Shown: positions 1 through 11,276 of the stretch, piece after piece
Layout: each line of letters starts with the position of its first letter
Numbering within the stretch: position 1 is the stretch's first letter
Assembly (NCBI RefSeq): GCF_001522545.3
Contig: NC_031769.1
Span: 131,581,853-131,645,852, forward strand
Direction: 5' to 3'
DNA: 64,000 nucleotides
From: Parus major
Lineage: Eukaryota; Chordata; Aves; Passeriformes; Paridae
Notes under the pieces: generated by a model
Told to the model about the DNA's origin: nothing
Seen by the model: only the letters and a program-made list of their open reading frames with translations
Databases searched by the model: none
Translations under genes and position numbers: made by a program

Positions 1-155
1 AAGATGTGTACTAATTCTCTCCATCACAGAACTAATCTAAATTTTAATGTTAATGATAATACATTTGTTTAGATCAAGTTGTCCCAAATGATATTAGGTG
101 TCTTTTGATGTAAGCTACATAATATTTCTGATTTCTTTTTTTTGATTTACACTAG
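1..155 (+). other. RIMS2: 3' end of the intron upstream of exon A
   Basis: This is AT-rich non-coding sequence. It ends in a pyrimidine-rich stretch (T-rich from about 128 to 148) and an ACTAG acceptor at 151-155, just before exon A. Nothing else is recognisable. Confidence 0.6.
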
Positions 156-245
156 AAGTTACATGGGAGGACCAGCAGAAAAAGGTGAATGGTACAATAA
201 CTGATGACAAACCATTGCCGAAAAAGAAACACCATTCTGAGACAG
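156..245 (+). CDS. RIMS2: RIMS2 linker exon A (90 nt, phase 1-1)
   Basis: This is a candidate internal coding exon. A T-rich tract and ACTAG acceptor precede it, and ACAG|GTTTGT follows as donor. Only one frame is open. It starts with two bases that complete a codon from the previous exon and reads VTWEDQQKKVNG, then a TITDDKP stretch, then a basic KKKHHSET end, with a final G left over. Entry and exit are both phase 1, so the 90-nt exon can be skipped in frame. The exit phase fits candidate exons X, B and C: G+AA gives Glu and G+GT gives Gly. The peptide is charged and probably disordered, as expected for the RIM linker. I do not firmly recall this segment from a known RIM2 protein, so the call rests on splice sites, phase and position. 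A TGCATG motif lies about 370 nt downstream, at 615-620. Confidence 0.72.
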
Positions 246-1036
246 GTTTGTCAGGGTTTGGAAAACCACATGAAAGCATGAGACTATAAAACTACATTTC
301 ATGCTTTTGTAATGCGTGTGTGCTTTATGTACCTTATTTTTTCACTTTGGTGTGAAATTTTCAGCATGTAGAGGCCATTTAGATTACCATTTAGATTTAG
401 TTCTGTTTTAGAATAGCCAAAATAGATCTGCTTTTTGTAAACAATTGTGTTAGAATGCACATGCATTAGAAAATATGTTTTATGGCACAATATTAGACAT
501 AGTTTGCTTTCTAGTTTTGAATTTTTTTATGACTTAATATATTTGTGTAAGCCTAAGGAATCCAAGTGTAATCTATGCTGATTCTTATTTAGTTGACCAA
601 ACCAAGGTATCTACTGCATGTATGGTGGGAAAATCATCTTCTACAGACTTAAATCTGAAACCTTCTTTCACCAACACACATGGCAGAAATAATATTCCAG
701 TGTAATTTTTTTATACAAGCTGAAGTTTATATCTTCATAAATCTGAAGTTCTCAGTCTCACAAAACCTCTTCTTTCCTCCCTCTGTACATGAATGGGTTT
801 CTTCTGAAACTAAAAACTGTCATAAACTTTCTTTCACTCCAAATTCAATTTCAAGTCAAATTCAATTATTCAGCTATCTTTGTTCCTACAAATGCATAGC
901 AGTAAAAGGTAAACCTAGTAATAATAAAGATGATGATAATAGTATTGTTCTGTCTTCATAATCAGAGAATAAAAGGTCTTAGTCACATTAATTTATACAC
1001 TTGCAAAGGGCAAGCATGCTTTAAGGTGTAGAGAAG

Positions 1037-1086
1037 GTAGGGAGGAGAGAAAATGAAAGGGAAGGGAAAGGAAAGGGAAAAGGGAT
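1037..1086 (+). repeat. GA-rich purine tract
   Basis: The stretch is almost entirely A and G, with imperfect repeats of GGGAAA and GGAAAG. It is low-complexity sequence with no evident coding role. Confidence 0.7.
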
Positions 1087-2484
1087 CTTTATATTGCAAG
1101 TTTCACCCTGTATTTAAAGGTTGATCCACATCTACTCAAGGCAATGGGGATTTTTCAGTTGCAAGAATACTTAAGTTCAGTTCTGTGTTGCAAATAGCTC
1201 TATTGGGCATATTAGTTGTCTCACTCTAATAATAACCTTTCTCCCAGTCACACAAAGCTTACAAGATTGGCTGGCTGTGTCACCTCCTAAATTAATACTG
1301 AAATCTCACCCACATAGTAATATAATGCTGATAATATCCAAGCGTTTTGCTGAAGTTCAGCCATTGTACAGCTGAAAGTACAAGACTCAGAACTGAAGAA
1401 AACCAGAAAAATCTGGTCTAACCTAAGAAGTAGACAACCTAGCTGTAAAAGTCCAGATGTGCACTTGCATTTCCTTTTTGATGCATCAGAAGTTACAGGA
1501 TAAAACAAACGCTGCTTGTAGAAGTCAGGATCAGAATGTGATATAGCTTCTTTTCCAGCTGCTTTAACTATTGCATGATAGATTCAAAATACAATGTCTA
1601 CACATCTTTCCAGGGGGAGTCTTTCCAGAGAGGGTTCAGCAGAATAGTATCTCTGCCCTGACTTTTCCTTTATGTGGTAGCTAGGTAGGAACATTAACTC
1701 CATCTCCCAGCTGAGGTGGGCATAGGACTGTATTCTGGACAGATAATTTATTTATAGTTATTGGCAGTACTTTCAGGGCCACCTTCGCTGTATTTTAGAA
1801 AGCAGAGACATATTTTTTAGATGGCTGCTCTTGGGGCATTCTACATTTTGGGACATGAGCAAAATCTTAAAATTGAAAGACAAAACCAGGCAGAAGAACA
1901 GAAATCAGAAAGTTCTCACTTTACAGGTGTTCTGTATATTAAAATGGTAATTACATGATTTCTATCTATTTTTCTGTCGGGAACAGAACCACTGATCTCC
2001 AGTGAATTAGAGATCAAATGAATCTCCACACAGAATTGGTTTGAAAAGCCAAGTCTCAATTGTCAAAGCCTAGAATAGATACAAAGTTATGTAAAATATG
2101 TGTTCTTCACTTAACAGTCCTAAGTCTTTCTGTGAGGGCTGATGCCTGAGAAGAGCATAACTTCTGTTGTAATTTACATTATCAATAATGTCTTCTGCAT
2201 GGGAGGATGATGATAGGTGAGGCAGAATCATCTGAGGTGGTTCTGAACACTCTGCAATGGGCATCAAATGGCACATCCCTATGTATTCCTCAGATAATTT
2301 TCCAAACTGATCTGTCAAATAGCCTTATTTACTTCAGTGGTAGAAGTGGAGTAATGCAACTTCAGCACTGACATAATCTGCTATGTGTGCACACTACTAG
2401 TCCCTATAGACATCCCTACATAATTCCAAAGAGTTACTTTTCAAGGCAGAATAGTCAGGACATCTGGAAGAAGGTGTCTTAACA

Positions 2485-2616
2485 CCTCCATTGCACCCTC
2501 TGCACAGGACTGCATTTTCTTTCATCTGAGAATGCTTTAAATGTTCTGTCTGCACAGAAAACAGTGAAGCAATACTAATAAAACTTAGTCCCTGAATGCA
2601 GAGGGTGCAATGGAGG
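2485..2616. repeat. 20-bp perfect inverted repeat with 92-bp spacer
   Basis: The left arm cctccattgcaccctctgca (2485-2504) is the exact reverse complement of the right arm at 2597-2616. A smaller hairpin (GGTGT, 4-nt loop, ACACC) overlaps the left edge at about 2473-2486. It could be the remnant of a foldback element or a structured RNA. No known element was recognised. Confidence 0.8.
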
Positions 2617-5600
2617 CAAGGAGGAATAGGGACACCTCATATTGTTTTTCCCCTGTTTTGACTGCCTTTTCACCTGTTGATGAGTTTTCTGATATGACCT
2701 GTTGTGAAAGCGTGTACTGTCTTTAAGTGCAGTTTGTCTGTTAAGAATTTAATCTAACCAGTGCCATAGAAATAGCCATGGCAGTATTATAGCTAAGAAA
2801 ACCTGTGGGAACAAATTGGTGTTGATTACATGAGTACCATGAATGAAGAACTGAGATCCGCAAGCAAATTGTAGGGAAAAGCATAAATAGAATAAAAAAA
2901 AAATTCAAATTCCAGAAAAAGAATAGTAATACTGTACCCTATAAAGAATTCATATTCAAGAAATATGCATGACTAGAATTGGGATTAGCAAATTTGATAG
3001 AGGACAATTGAAGGCCATTAAATAATGTAGCAAAATGGTTCTTGTGTTGCAGACTTTTCAATAGAAGATGAAAATTTTTCTTCCTGAATATCAGAAATCA
3101 ATATGTTTGGTTTTTTTTAAGAATGTCTTTAAGCTCTAAGTTCTGATGCAATTTGCAGAATTAGTGATATGCATATTTGACAGAGTCAATTGTATTTATG
3201 CAAAGATTTTGAAGGATTGGAAGGGTAAAACTGCAGAATCACATGTAAGCATAGCATAAAAATTCCAGCCATATTTTGAATCTGTTCCCTTCCTTTAGCT
3301 GATGTCAGCACTCTGTCAGGGAATAGTGCCTTCTAGGACACCACTAAATCAGAAAGCACAAGAAATAGTTCCTTGTTCATACCTGAGATTATTAAGTACC
3401 TTCAGCACTCACCACTGCATCTGAGCTGTTATAGGTGATATTTGAAAGAAAGTGAATAAAACTCTGGTCCTCTAATCAGATTTCATTATTCAGTGAAAGG
3501 AAAAGTTAAAAAAAAAAGTACAGCAGGCAAACATTTTCACATGATTTTGCATTTTCATATGTGATGCCTTAAGATAAGAAGTTGGAAAAGGAGGTTGAGT
3601 GTAGAGAGTGTGTCCTGTACTGATAGAGATGAGGCTAGGCAGGATACTGTTTTTCTTAAAAAGCAATTATTTTCATCAATATCATCACTGGAGTTTTTTG
3701 AACCCATCAAGGTAACTAAAATGGAAAAACCACATAGTTTAGGGTACAATAGCAGAGATACTCATTTCTGTTCCCTGTCTCTCAATCCAAAATATTGGAA
3801 GCTGAATAAGGTCTAGCAACTTGTGTCTCCATCCAGAGATGACGATGCAGAAACTGCCTTTGCAAGATAGCAAGGAAAACAGTATTGGCTTTCCCCTGTT
3901 TTTCCTGCAGAGAGGCAGTAGATTTGATGGCTATTACCTGAAACCATCCCATAATGGTTTCATTATCACTGGCTGTTGAGAATGTTGCAGTGTCATCAAA
4001 TATCCAACCTTTGCCACAGAAACTTTTGATTTCCAAGGAGCAGCAGCAGAACAGAACTGTGAAAAAGTCCTGACATATGTTAATATTATTGAACAAAAGG
4101 AAACAGGATAGGTAAAATGGATTTATAAATCTTGAACTGGAATTGAGTAAAAACTGAGAGTCCTTTAATTATTTTTGGGAAAGGCGTATTTCTGTAGTAT
4201 GGAAGTAAAATAAAATTTTAGAGGAATCATACCAATGATAGGTTAAACACATCAGAAAATGTAAAGGTAATGTGTGCTCAGAAATGATAAGTCTTTAGAT
4301 AGATAGATTTGCTTTCAATTTAAAGGGAATCATGCTTATTTTATCTGTGGATCATTTAATTCTCTCACCTGGGTGGGACTGTGCCTTTACACCTACATAG
4401 ACAAAGACTTTCAGAAATCTAATGTTATGTAATGAAAACTAATTGTAGCTTATCTATTACCATGAATTCAGTCAAAGTGTGAAAACAGTAGTCAAAAATA
4501 GTTCAAAATTGTGTTTATTTTAATAGAAGTTTGTAGTCAGAATTGAAAGTATGAGAGATTTAAAATTATGCAAAGGGAGATATGGTTAGAAATGGGTTAG
4601 AAATGGCAAAGTAATGGTAGGACAGAGAGAGAAAAAAAAAAGATCTAATTGTCTTTTCAGGATTCATAATAATTCCAATCCAATGTGTAACTATTGTGCA
4701 TTAATATTTTGAAGTGTTATTGTTTGGTCTTTTCTCCCTTATGAAATTACCATGTGAACTTTATTCAGAGAAGCAAAACAAACCTCTCTCTGGATTCTTC
4801 ATTTAGTTTATCTCTTGAGACTTATGAAAAAGTTATGCAGACTACATGATTTAATTTGAATTAGAGAGTTTATGATACTGAGAATATTTACAATTCCTTC
4901 TTCTGTTATTTTCTACCATTGTCTGTACTGTCCTTGTCTTTGGACAAGAGTAAGATATTTCATACTTACTGTCTTACTTTATATAGCCTATATAATGCAG
5001 TTGCAGAATTAAATGTATTTCTTTAGTCCTTCCTGTATTGTCTTGCTGTATTTTTGAGTAAAATGTCAGCATACATCCAGTATACAGATGTGATTTAGGG
5101 TGTGTAGGTTTGTGCTTTAATATAAAGAACTATAACTGAGAGGGAGCTACCTCATTAAAAAAGTTGAGAAGTGTGGGACAGGCTCTATATCTAAGTTGTG
5201 GCTTAATGCATTTAAAGAATATTAAGTAATACTGATTCTATTCACATCTCAATATAGTAAAATAGTCTCTTCATCTAAATCTTCTGCTAAAAATGTTTGT
5301 ACTCTTAGCTTTTCTGTCTACTCTTGTATATATGTATCCTTAGCATTGCAGAGTTAGAATGGTGTCAGGGGATATCTTTCCTGGGAGTTAAATGTATTAT
5401 ATCAGTCTTCAGACCTCATCACATCCAGATTAATGACATGTAATTATGGAACATCCAGACTCTATGGAGCATTTCTGTCTTAGAGCCTCTTCCATGTTTT
5501 AAGATGATGCTTATTTGATTGTGCTATTGCATATCATATTTTGGGAAGTGTCCAGAAATGAGACTTTTCAAATCTGAGCTTCTATTTGCAGTGAAAGATC

Positions 5601-5651
5601 TTTGGTTCCTAGGAAGAGATAAAACTGAAATTAAGATAACTACTGAGAGAG

Positions 5652-5668
5652 AAAAAAAAAAAAAAAAA
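5652..5668 (+). repeat. Poly(A) run, 17 nt
   Basis: Seventeen consecutive A residues are flanked by GAGAG and GAGTAA. No retroposed sequence is recognisable upstream. Confidence 0.85.
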
Positions 5669-7039
5669 GAGTAACTAACTTACATCTCTCTGTCCTCTAC
5701 TGCTTTAAGAATTTTAGTTGGGTGTGTTTGCCAAGTAAAGTTTTTTTGATCACTGAGTTCCTAAATACTTCTCTTCAATGGGTGACATTACTAACAATGA
5801 ACAGTTCTGTGTTAAAGCATGATAAAAGAGATGGTACTTATTTTGGGTGGGTTTCAGACTTAAAGTTTTCATTAAGTTTTTCGGTTTATTCATTGAGATT
5901 TTAATTTGTTTCTAAATCTGTATATAATAGCCTTGTGCATACTACTGTCATACATCGAGATTAACAATTGAGGCAAATAAATCCTACTTCCACAAAAAAG
6001 CAATAACTACAAATGGAGACTGCCTATTTACATGATGTACATTTAATAGAATTGTTTTGACATTGTTTTATTCTTGCATTTAAATGTATTTCTATCAAAA
6101 AGGGTTTTTTTTAGATTAATGCTACAGAAACAAAGACTTTTCAAAATATTGTTTGAGATTTATAGCATGGATTATAATTTATTAATCAGGAGAAAATTGG
6201 TTCACATAAGTTGTATTGTTTTTAATTAATCAGACTATTAGTACTTTCTTCTTCACATCATTATTTGAAAGAAGCTGGTGCATTACCATGCCACAGCTTC
6301 TACTAATCCTTTAATATTTCCATCAATAAATACAAAAATACTATAATCCATTTATCTCAACAGATGAGGTATCAGTTGATCAGGTATCCACAGAGAGATG
6401 GCAACTATCATCCTTTTTCCACTGTGGCTTCTATTAGAATTTTTCTTCTAATATGTTTGAGCAGTAAAAACCTAGAAGTGAAAAATATCTGTAATTAAGA
6501 GTGTTTTTTGATTGCCACTTAATGTGTAAATACGTTTTTTTCTTAACAAATTCTTTGCATGAGGACTTTTAAAAATGTTATTTTTAAAAAGTATTGTGAT
6601 ATGTGACAGATATGCATGCAAATACTGGTCATTTGATTCCAAAATATTCCAAGAGAGCTTCCTTGCTATTCAGTTGTGTCTGTGTGGAATTACTAGAATA
6701 CCTTGCATTATCATACCAGACATATTCCAGGTTTGGAAATAATGTGATTCAATACTTTGATAATTTATAGAGAGGGATTTCTCTTGCTGCAGTACATGTC
6801 TCAAAGCTGCTCATTCTTATGGATACTAAAAATAATAAACCGAGGATAGTGGGGTCTTGATAGAAACTTTCTAATAACTGGTTTTGCTATAGTAGGAGTA
6901 CTCACTTCAGGGCTGTACATATGTAGTATAAAATATTTTCAGAACATTTGGAATACTTTTAGCTGTGTTTTGGTGGTGCTAATAATGATTAATTTGTTTA
7001 TTTAGCACTTTCAGCAATTATAGCTGATTATATATTATG

Positions 7040-7067
7040 TATAGCACATATGCTATATATAGCATAT
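7040..7067. repeat. AT palindrome cluster
   Basis: Positions 7048-7067 form a perfect 20-bp palindrome, ATATGCTATATATAGCATAT. A second overlapping hairpin pairs TATAGCA (7040-7046) with TGCTATA (7051-7057). The sequence could extrude as a cruciform and is a likely site of length instability. Confidence 0.8.
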
Positions 7068-8439
7068 ATTATATATAACATTTATATTAATTTGAGTGTA
7101 ACATGACATGGAGGAGTATATCTTTCTATTTGCTTCTATTTCTTCCAATAGATTCTTTGTACTTGCCCAGATACAAAAATATTTATACTCCATTATTGTT
7201 TTTTTTAACCTGCAAAGACATAGCAACCTTTGTCAAAACTGACAGCTGCTATGCTTTCACACTATGTATCTCATATATAGCACTAATGTGTGTTCAATCT
7301 GTAAGAAAATTTATTTGCCTGAAAATGCATTCTAATTATGTATGTTTCAAGCTGCTTGGTTTTGCAACAGTTTTGGTACAGTCTTGGCATTTAATAGTAG
7401 ATAAAAATATAATCTAACACTCTAATATAAAATTGCTTAAGTATAGAAGACAGTGGTTATCTGCTAAAAGTTAATGTTGTCTTTAATTTTGTTTTATTGA
7501 TTTATGTTGCTTATTCTCATTTTGCATTTTTTCAGTGGTATCTTGATACTGACTATAAAATGCCGATAAAATTACAGATATTTTTGTGGTGTGTAGAACT
7601 TTCTGGACTTCTTTATCTAATATTTTCAGCATTAATAATTTATGAGCGGTGTTTTGTGACTCATTAGCAAACTGCATGTTGATATTAGACCATTTATAGA
7701 TTTTTATTTTTTTTTCTATTTCTGGTGATTTTGGGGGGAAAACATTTGTTCTGCTAGCAACAGTGGCCTCACAGTTCTTTGTAATTATTGTTACTTTTCA
7801 AGATTAATTCCTCCCGTTCTTTTGCTACAAATAGATTTTCAGTACATAGCATGGCACTGTCCCTCAGATGTTTTCCATGTCTAAAATGGCAGTGTGCTTT
7901 TGAATGTGAAGTAATAAAGTAAGTAATGAGATAGTTGCTTTGGCATTTAACTTGCATGCATTTGTAGTAAATTAGACTTCTGTCAGATGAGACCAACACT
8001 GCTTCTGAAAAAGTATTTGAATTGACCATGATAGCTAATAGCTATACATTCTCTTTTCTCATGTTCTGTATTTTGCTCTTGATAATTTTCCCTTTGGCAG
8101 AGCGTTACAATAATGCAGTTCTTTCCAGAGTGTGTTATGTGGATTCTGAAATGTCTGAGCTTGTACATACATTTGCAAAAAAAATAAAAAAAAATACAAA
8201 AAATTATTTTCTGTTTTGGGTATCTGAAGTTTGGTTCAGCATAAATTACAATAAATTGATAATTGAAAAATATAATAATAGAGGTCCCTTGGACATTAAA
8301 CTGAGTGTTCAATACTTGAAAGAGAAAAATAATATTTGCATTCAAGTAGATAACATTCAAAAAATTGAACAGTCATGAGCAGAAGTATTTATGCTAGTTA
8401 ACATACCTTTTACTACCCAGCTTTTTCTTCAGCATCATT

Positions 8440-8730
8440 GCAAGGATTGACTTTGCTGTCAGTTATAACTTTTATTATTTCCTCAGCTCCTATACTAACC
8501 CTGTCTTTACTGTTCTTTTCCAACAACAGTAGTTTAACCACTTCTTTCTCAGCTTTCTTTTTTCTTCTAGTGTCTTTTATTTTTTTCTCCACTTACTAAC
8601 TCTGCTCTGCAGACTTCTCTCTAAAACAATTTTTGGCCCTTTCCCTCAGTGTCAGTTTTAACCTTCTGAATACATCCTCTCACGCCCATCTCCTTTGTCT
8701 ATGTCTGTACATTACACGATGTGATCACAG
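8440..8730 (+). promoter_or_regulatory. Extended polypyrimidine region upstream of microexon X
   Basis: For nearly 300 bases before exon X the + strand is dominated by T and C, with many TCTT, CTTCT and CTCT words. The pyrimidine bias resumes directly after the exon (about 8764-8870). PTB-family repressors bind such motifs and often flank neural microexons. The tract is visible in the sequence; PTB control is inference. Confidence 0.45.
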
Positions 8731-8763
8731 AAGAAGCGGAATCATCAAGGAGAACAAACTCAG
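8731..8763 (+). CDS. RIMS2: Candidate RIMS2 microexon X (33 nt, phase 1-1)
   Basis: This is a possible 33-nt microexon between a GATCACAG acceptor and a CTCAG|GTCTGT donor. Read in the phase left by exon A it is open and encodes E-EAESSRRTNS, with a last G carried into the next exon. The length is a multiple of three, so inclusion adds 11 residues without changing the frame. Long pyrimidine-rich sequence lies on both sides, which is typical of regulated neural microexons. The immediate acceptor is weak, because the 20 nt before the AG are purine-mixed. I do not recall this peptide from a described RIM2 isoform. It could be a false exon, and the phase match alone could arise by chance. Confidence 0.5.
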
Positions 8764-11180
8764 GTCTGTCTCTTCTACTGCTTTTCTCTGTGTTATTTTT
8801 TTCATTTTACCTTTTCTATAGATTTTATCACAGCTCGCCTCACATACTTTTCCCTCTCTTCCCCCTCAGTATACTGGCAAAACATTGCCAAGGTGAAATA
8901 ATTTTAGTTTATGACACTTACGTAATTTTTATTACCTATTAACTAGGTACTCTATAAAAAGTGATGAAAGGTAACTGATGACAAGTAATATATACCTTAA
9001 GAATTTTAACTGATTTGATTTCTATCATATCAGTTCTTATTTCCCATCTCAAATCTGAAAATTACCCTTTAAAGTTCCAGCTAACACGTGAAAACAATCT
9101 GTAATTTGGTTTATCTATGCATTTGAACACTGCTACAAAAACTGCAGAAACTTATATAATTAGTTCTTTTTGACTCTGGGAGGATATCACTTTAAAACGG
9201 AATAATTTCAGTAAGTTAAATTTCATGCACTGAAATTTCAAATTTATTTTTTTTAATAAAACCTGTTTCAATTAGAAGTAGGGTTTTTAGTGAACAAAAG
9301 CTATTTTCCCATGCCAAAAAGTATAAATCTAAATGTTATGATAGTATGGGAGCAAGAAGTCAAAAATTGAAGTTCTCACTTAGCTGCATTGTTTATGAGG
9401 CTTTTATTTCATTCTGTGCATTACTTATGGTTTCTTTCATAACGAATTTTAATCTGCCATTTTATTGAATTTTCCATGTACTTTATATTACTGGCAGAGA
9501 ACTAACACCTATCAAGGTGTCCTAGCTCTGAAAATGGAGTATTTGTTCACACTTCCCTGTTTGTTCAGTAGTGGTATGTAGAACAGCAAAATTCCCCATA
9601 TTGAAGTCAATTAAATTCAGCTACAAAATTTTAATTTTACAATTACTGCGTAAAAGCTTTAATCAGTTTCCTGTGACTCTGCTATTATTCCAACAAATTA
9701 GAGAAGCCACTTGGATGCCATTTAGGTCAGCAAATCTGGAGAAGTTTTGGGGTGCACTGACTGGTCCATTTAACTTAGGTGATATTTAGTGAAGCATTTT
9801 TGTCTTTACTCTGACTGGCTCCTTCAGAGCTCAGTTTCACCTTTTGTACTGGTCTTGTCCTAGTTAGAGTCACAGATTATTTTCACAGAATCTTGCAGAT
9901 GTTATTTGCTGTGGTTTTCATGTTAAACAAATCTCAAAATAGAAATTGTTATAATTACAGGGTTAAAATAAGTTAAGCATGGATAGAGAAGAAAATTGGT
10001 AGGGTTTCCTGAAATCCCTCTTTTGTAAATCATTGCTATTAGGAATTAATAACTTATGCTGTAGAAAGACTGAGTTTACTTACCTTGTGCTTATGATTAA
10101 TTTCCAGTTCCTGTGCAGGGATTCTGAATCTTTTTTATTACAAAAATGAAGTTACAAGATTGGTTAACCCATTTCCTATCTGTTCATAATAAAAGATGCA
10201 GGCCTTTTTGTTCAAAAAACTTTCTCTGAGTTATGGACTGAATCAAGATATTAAATCAGAATATGGAATCAGTCCATATCTCTCTTGGTGCAGGAAGAAA
10301 CCAGACCTTAAAATGGTCAGAAAAAAAACATGTATTTTCATCACCTGTGTTTCTTGAACAGACATGAGTAGGTAATAGTGTTTATTATTATTTTTTTTGA
10401 CATTGCAATTCTGCAAAGCACTACTTAGCTCATGGTGTTAAGTAAACCCCATGAGTTTATTACTTAACCTGTATTAGGCAGTGATGAATTTAATTGTCGA
10501 GCACACAAACGCAAAAGGATGGTCAGTTGTTGTTACTGCCCTTAAACTCAGAAGAAAATAGTTTGTTGTGTGTATAGCAACATATTTTCAGATATATGTT
10601 TGGAACAGGTCCTCTCCCACATTTGCCTCAGTAACAATATAGATTACACTTTTCAGTACACTTGGAGCACAGCTAAAAAGCAAGGGTGACATTTCAAAGG
10701 CATACTTTAGAACAGAGTGTTTTACCATTGTTTTAGAAATTTCTTTAAGAAGTGTGAATCTAGGATTATCTCTTTACAGGTTTTCTTAGGGAGTGGTTCT
10801 CACATAATTTATATATCATGGTTTATTTAACATGATACCAACTATTAATGTATTCCAGAGGATTTGCTATTGATTTTAGGTGTTATTAGACCAAGAAGTT
10901 TTGTGAAAGCTAAATATCTGAATATGGTACAATTGTATTGATAGAAAAATGTTGCAATTTCCTCTATCAGGATATTATAATCCATAATTGTAAAAAATAA
11001 AATATTATTCCTTGAAAAAATCTAGAATTTTTTATTGAAAAGTTTTATAAAAGTGTGTGTAAAGCTTTTGCTGTATATTTCGAACCCAAAAGTAAATTCT
11101 GAAATATAAGAAGCAAAAGTATTTTAATACAAATTTTGTTATGTGACAGCAGTAGAGCTTGATGGTATCCTTAATGATTA

Positions 11181-11276
11181 AACCCTGTTTAACCCTGTTT
11201 ATCATTCACCTTGGGTGAAGGAGAAGCTTTGTGATACAGGGTTTTCACAAACCTGCTTTGAGATGCAGGGTTTTCA
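11181..11276 (+). repeat. Short tandem duplications with inverted relatives
   Basis: AACCCTGTTT occurs twice in tandem (11181-11190 and 11191-11200). About 30 bp further on, a 22-bp unit beginning GCTTTG and ending CAGGGTTTTCA occurs twice (11226-11247 and 11255-11276) with two mismatches. The CAGGGTT core is the reverse complement of the AACCCTG core, so the block can fold on itself. Confidence 0.75.

Larger units (their letters stand above)
246..8730 (+). other. RIMS2: Intron between exons A and X (8.5 kb)
   Basis: This is AT-rich intronic sequence with no recognisable gene or transposon. It holds a purine-rich tract (about 1037-1086), a 20-bp inverted repeat with arms at 2485-2504 and 2597-2616, a 17-A run at 5652-5668 and an AT palindrome cluster around 7040-7067. 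The last 300 bases are markedly pyrimidine-rich and lead into microexon X. Open frames of up to about 125 codons around 8.0-8.4 kb occur on both strands and look like chance in AT-rich DNA. Confidence 0.6.

Noticed and set aside
7983..8378. 118- and 125-codon open frames on opposite strands, one with a hydrophobic start
   Set aside because: AT-rich sequence open on both strands, no family recognised, and length within what I would expect by chance over 64 kb.
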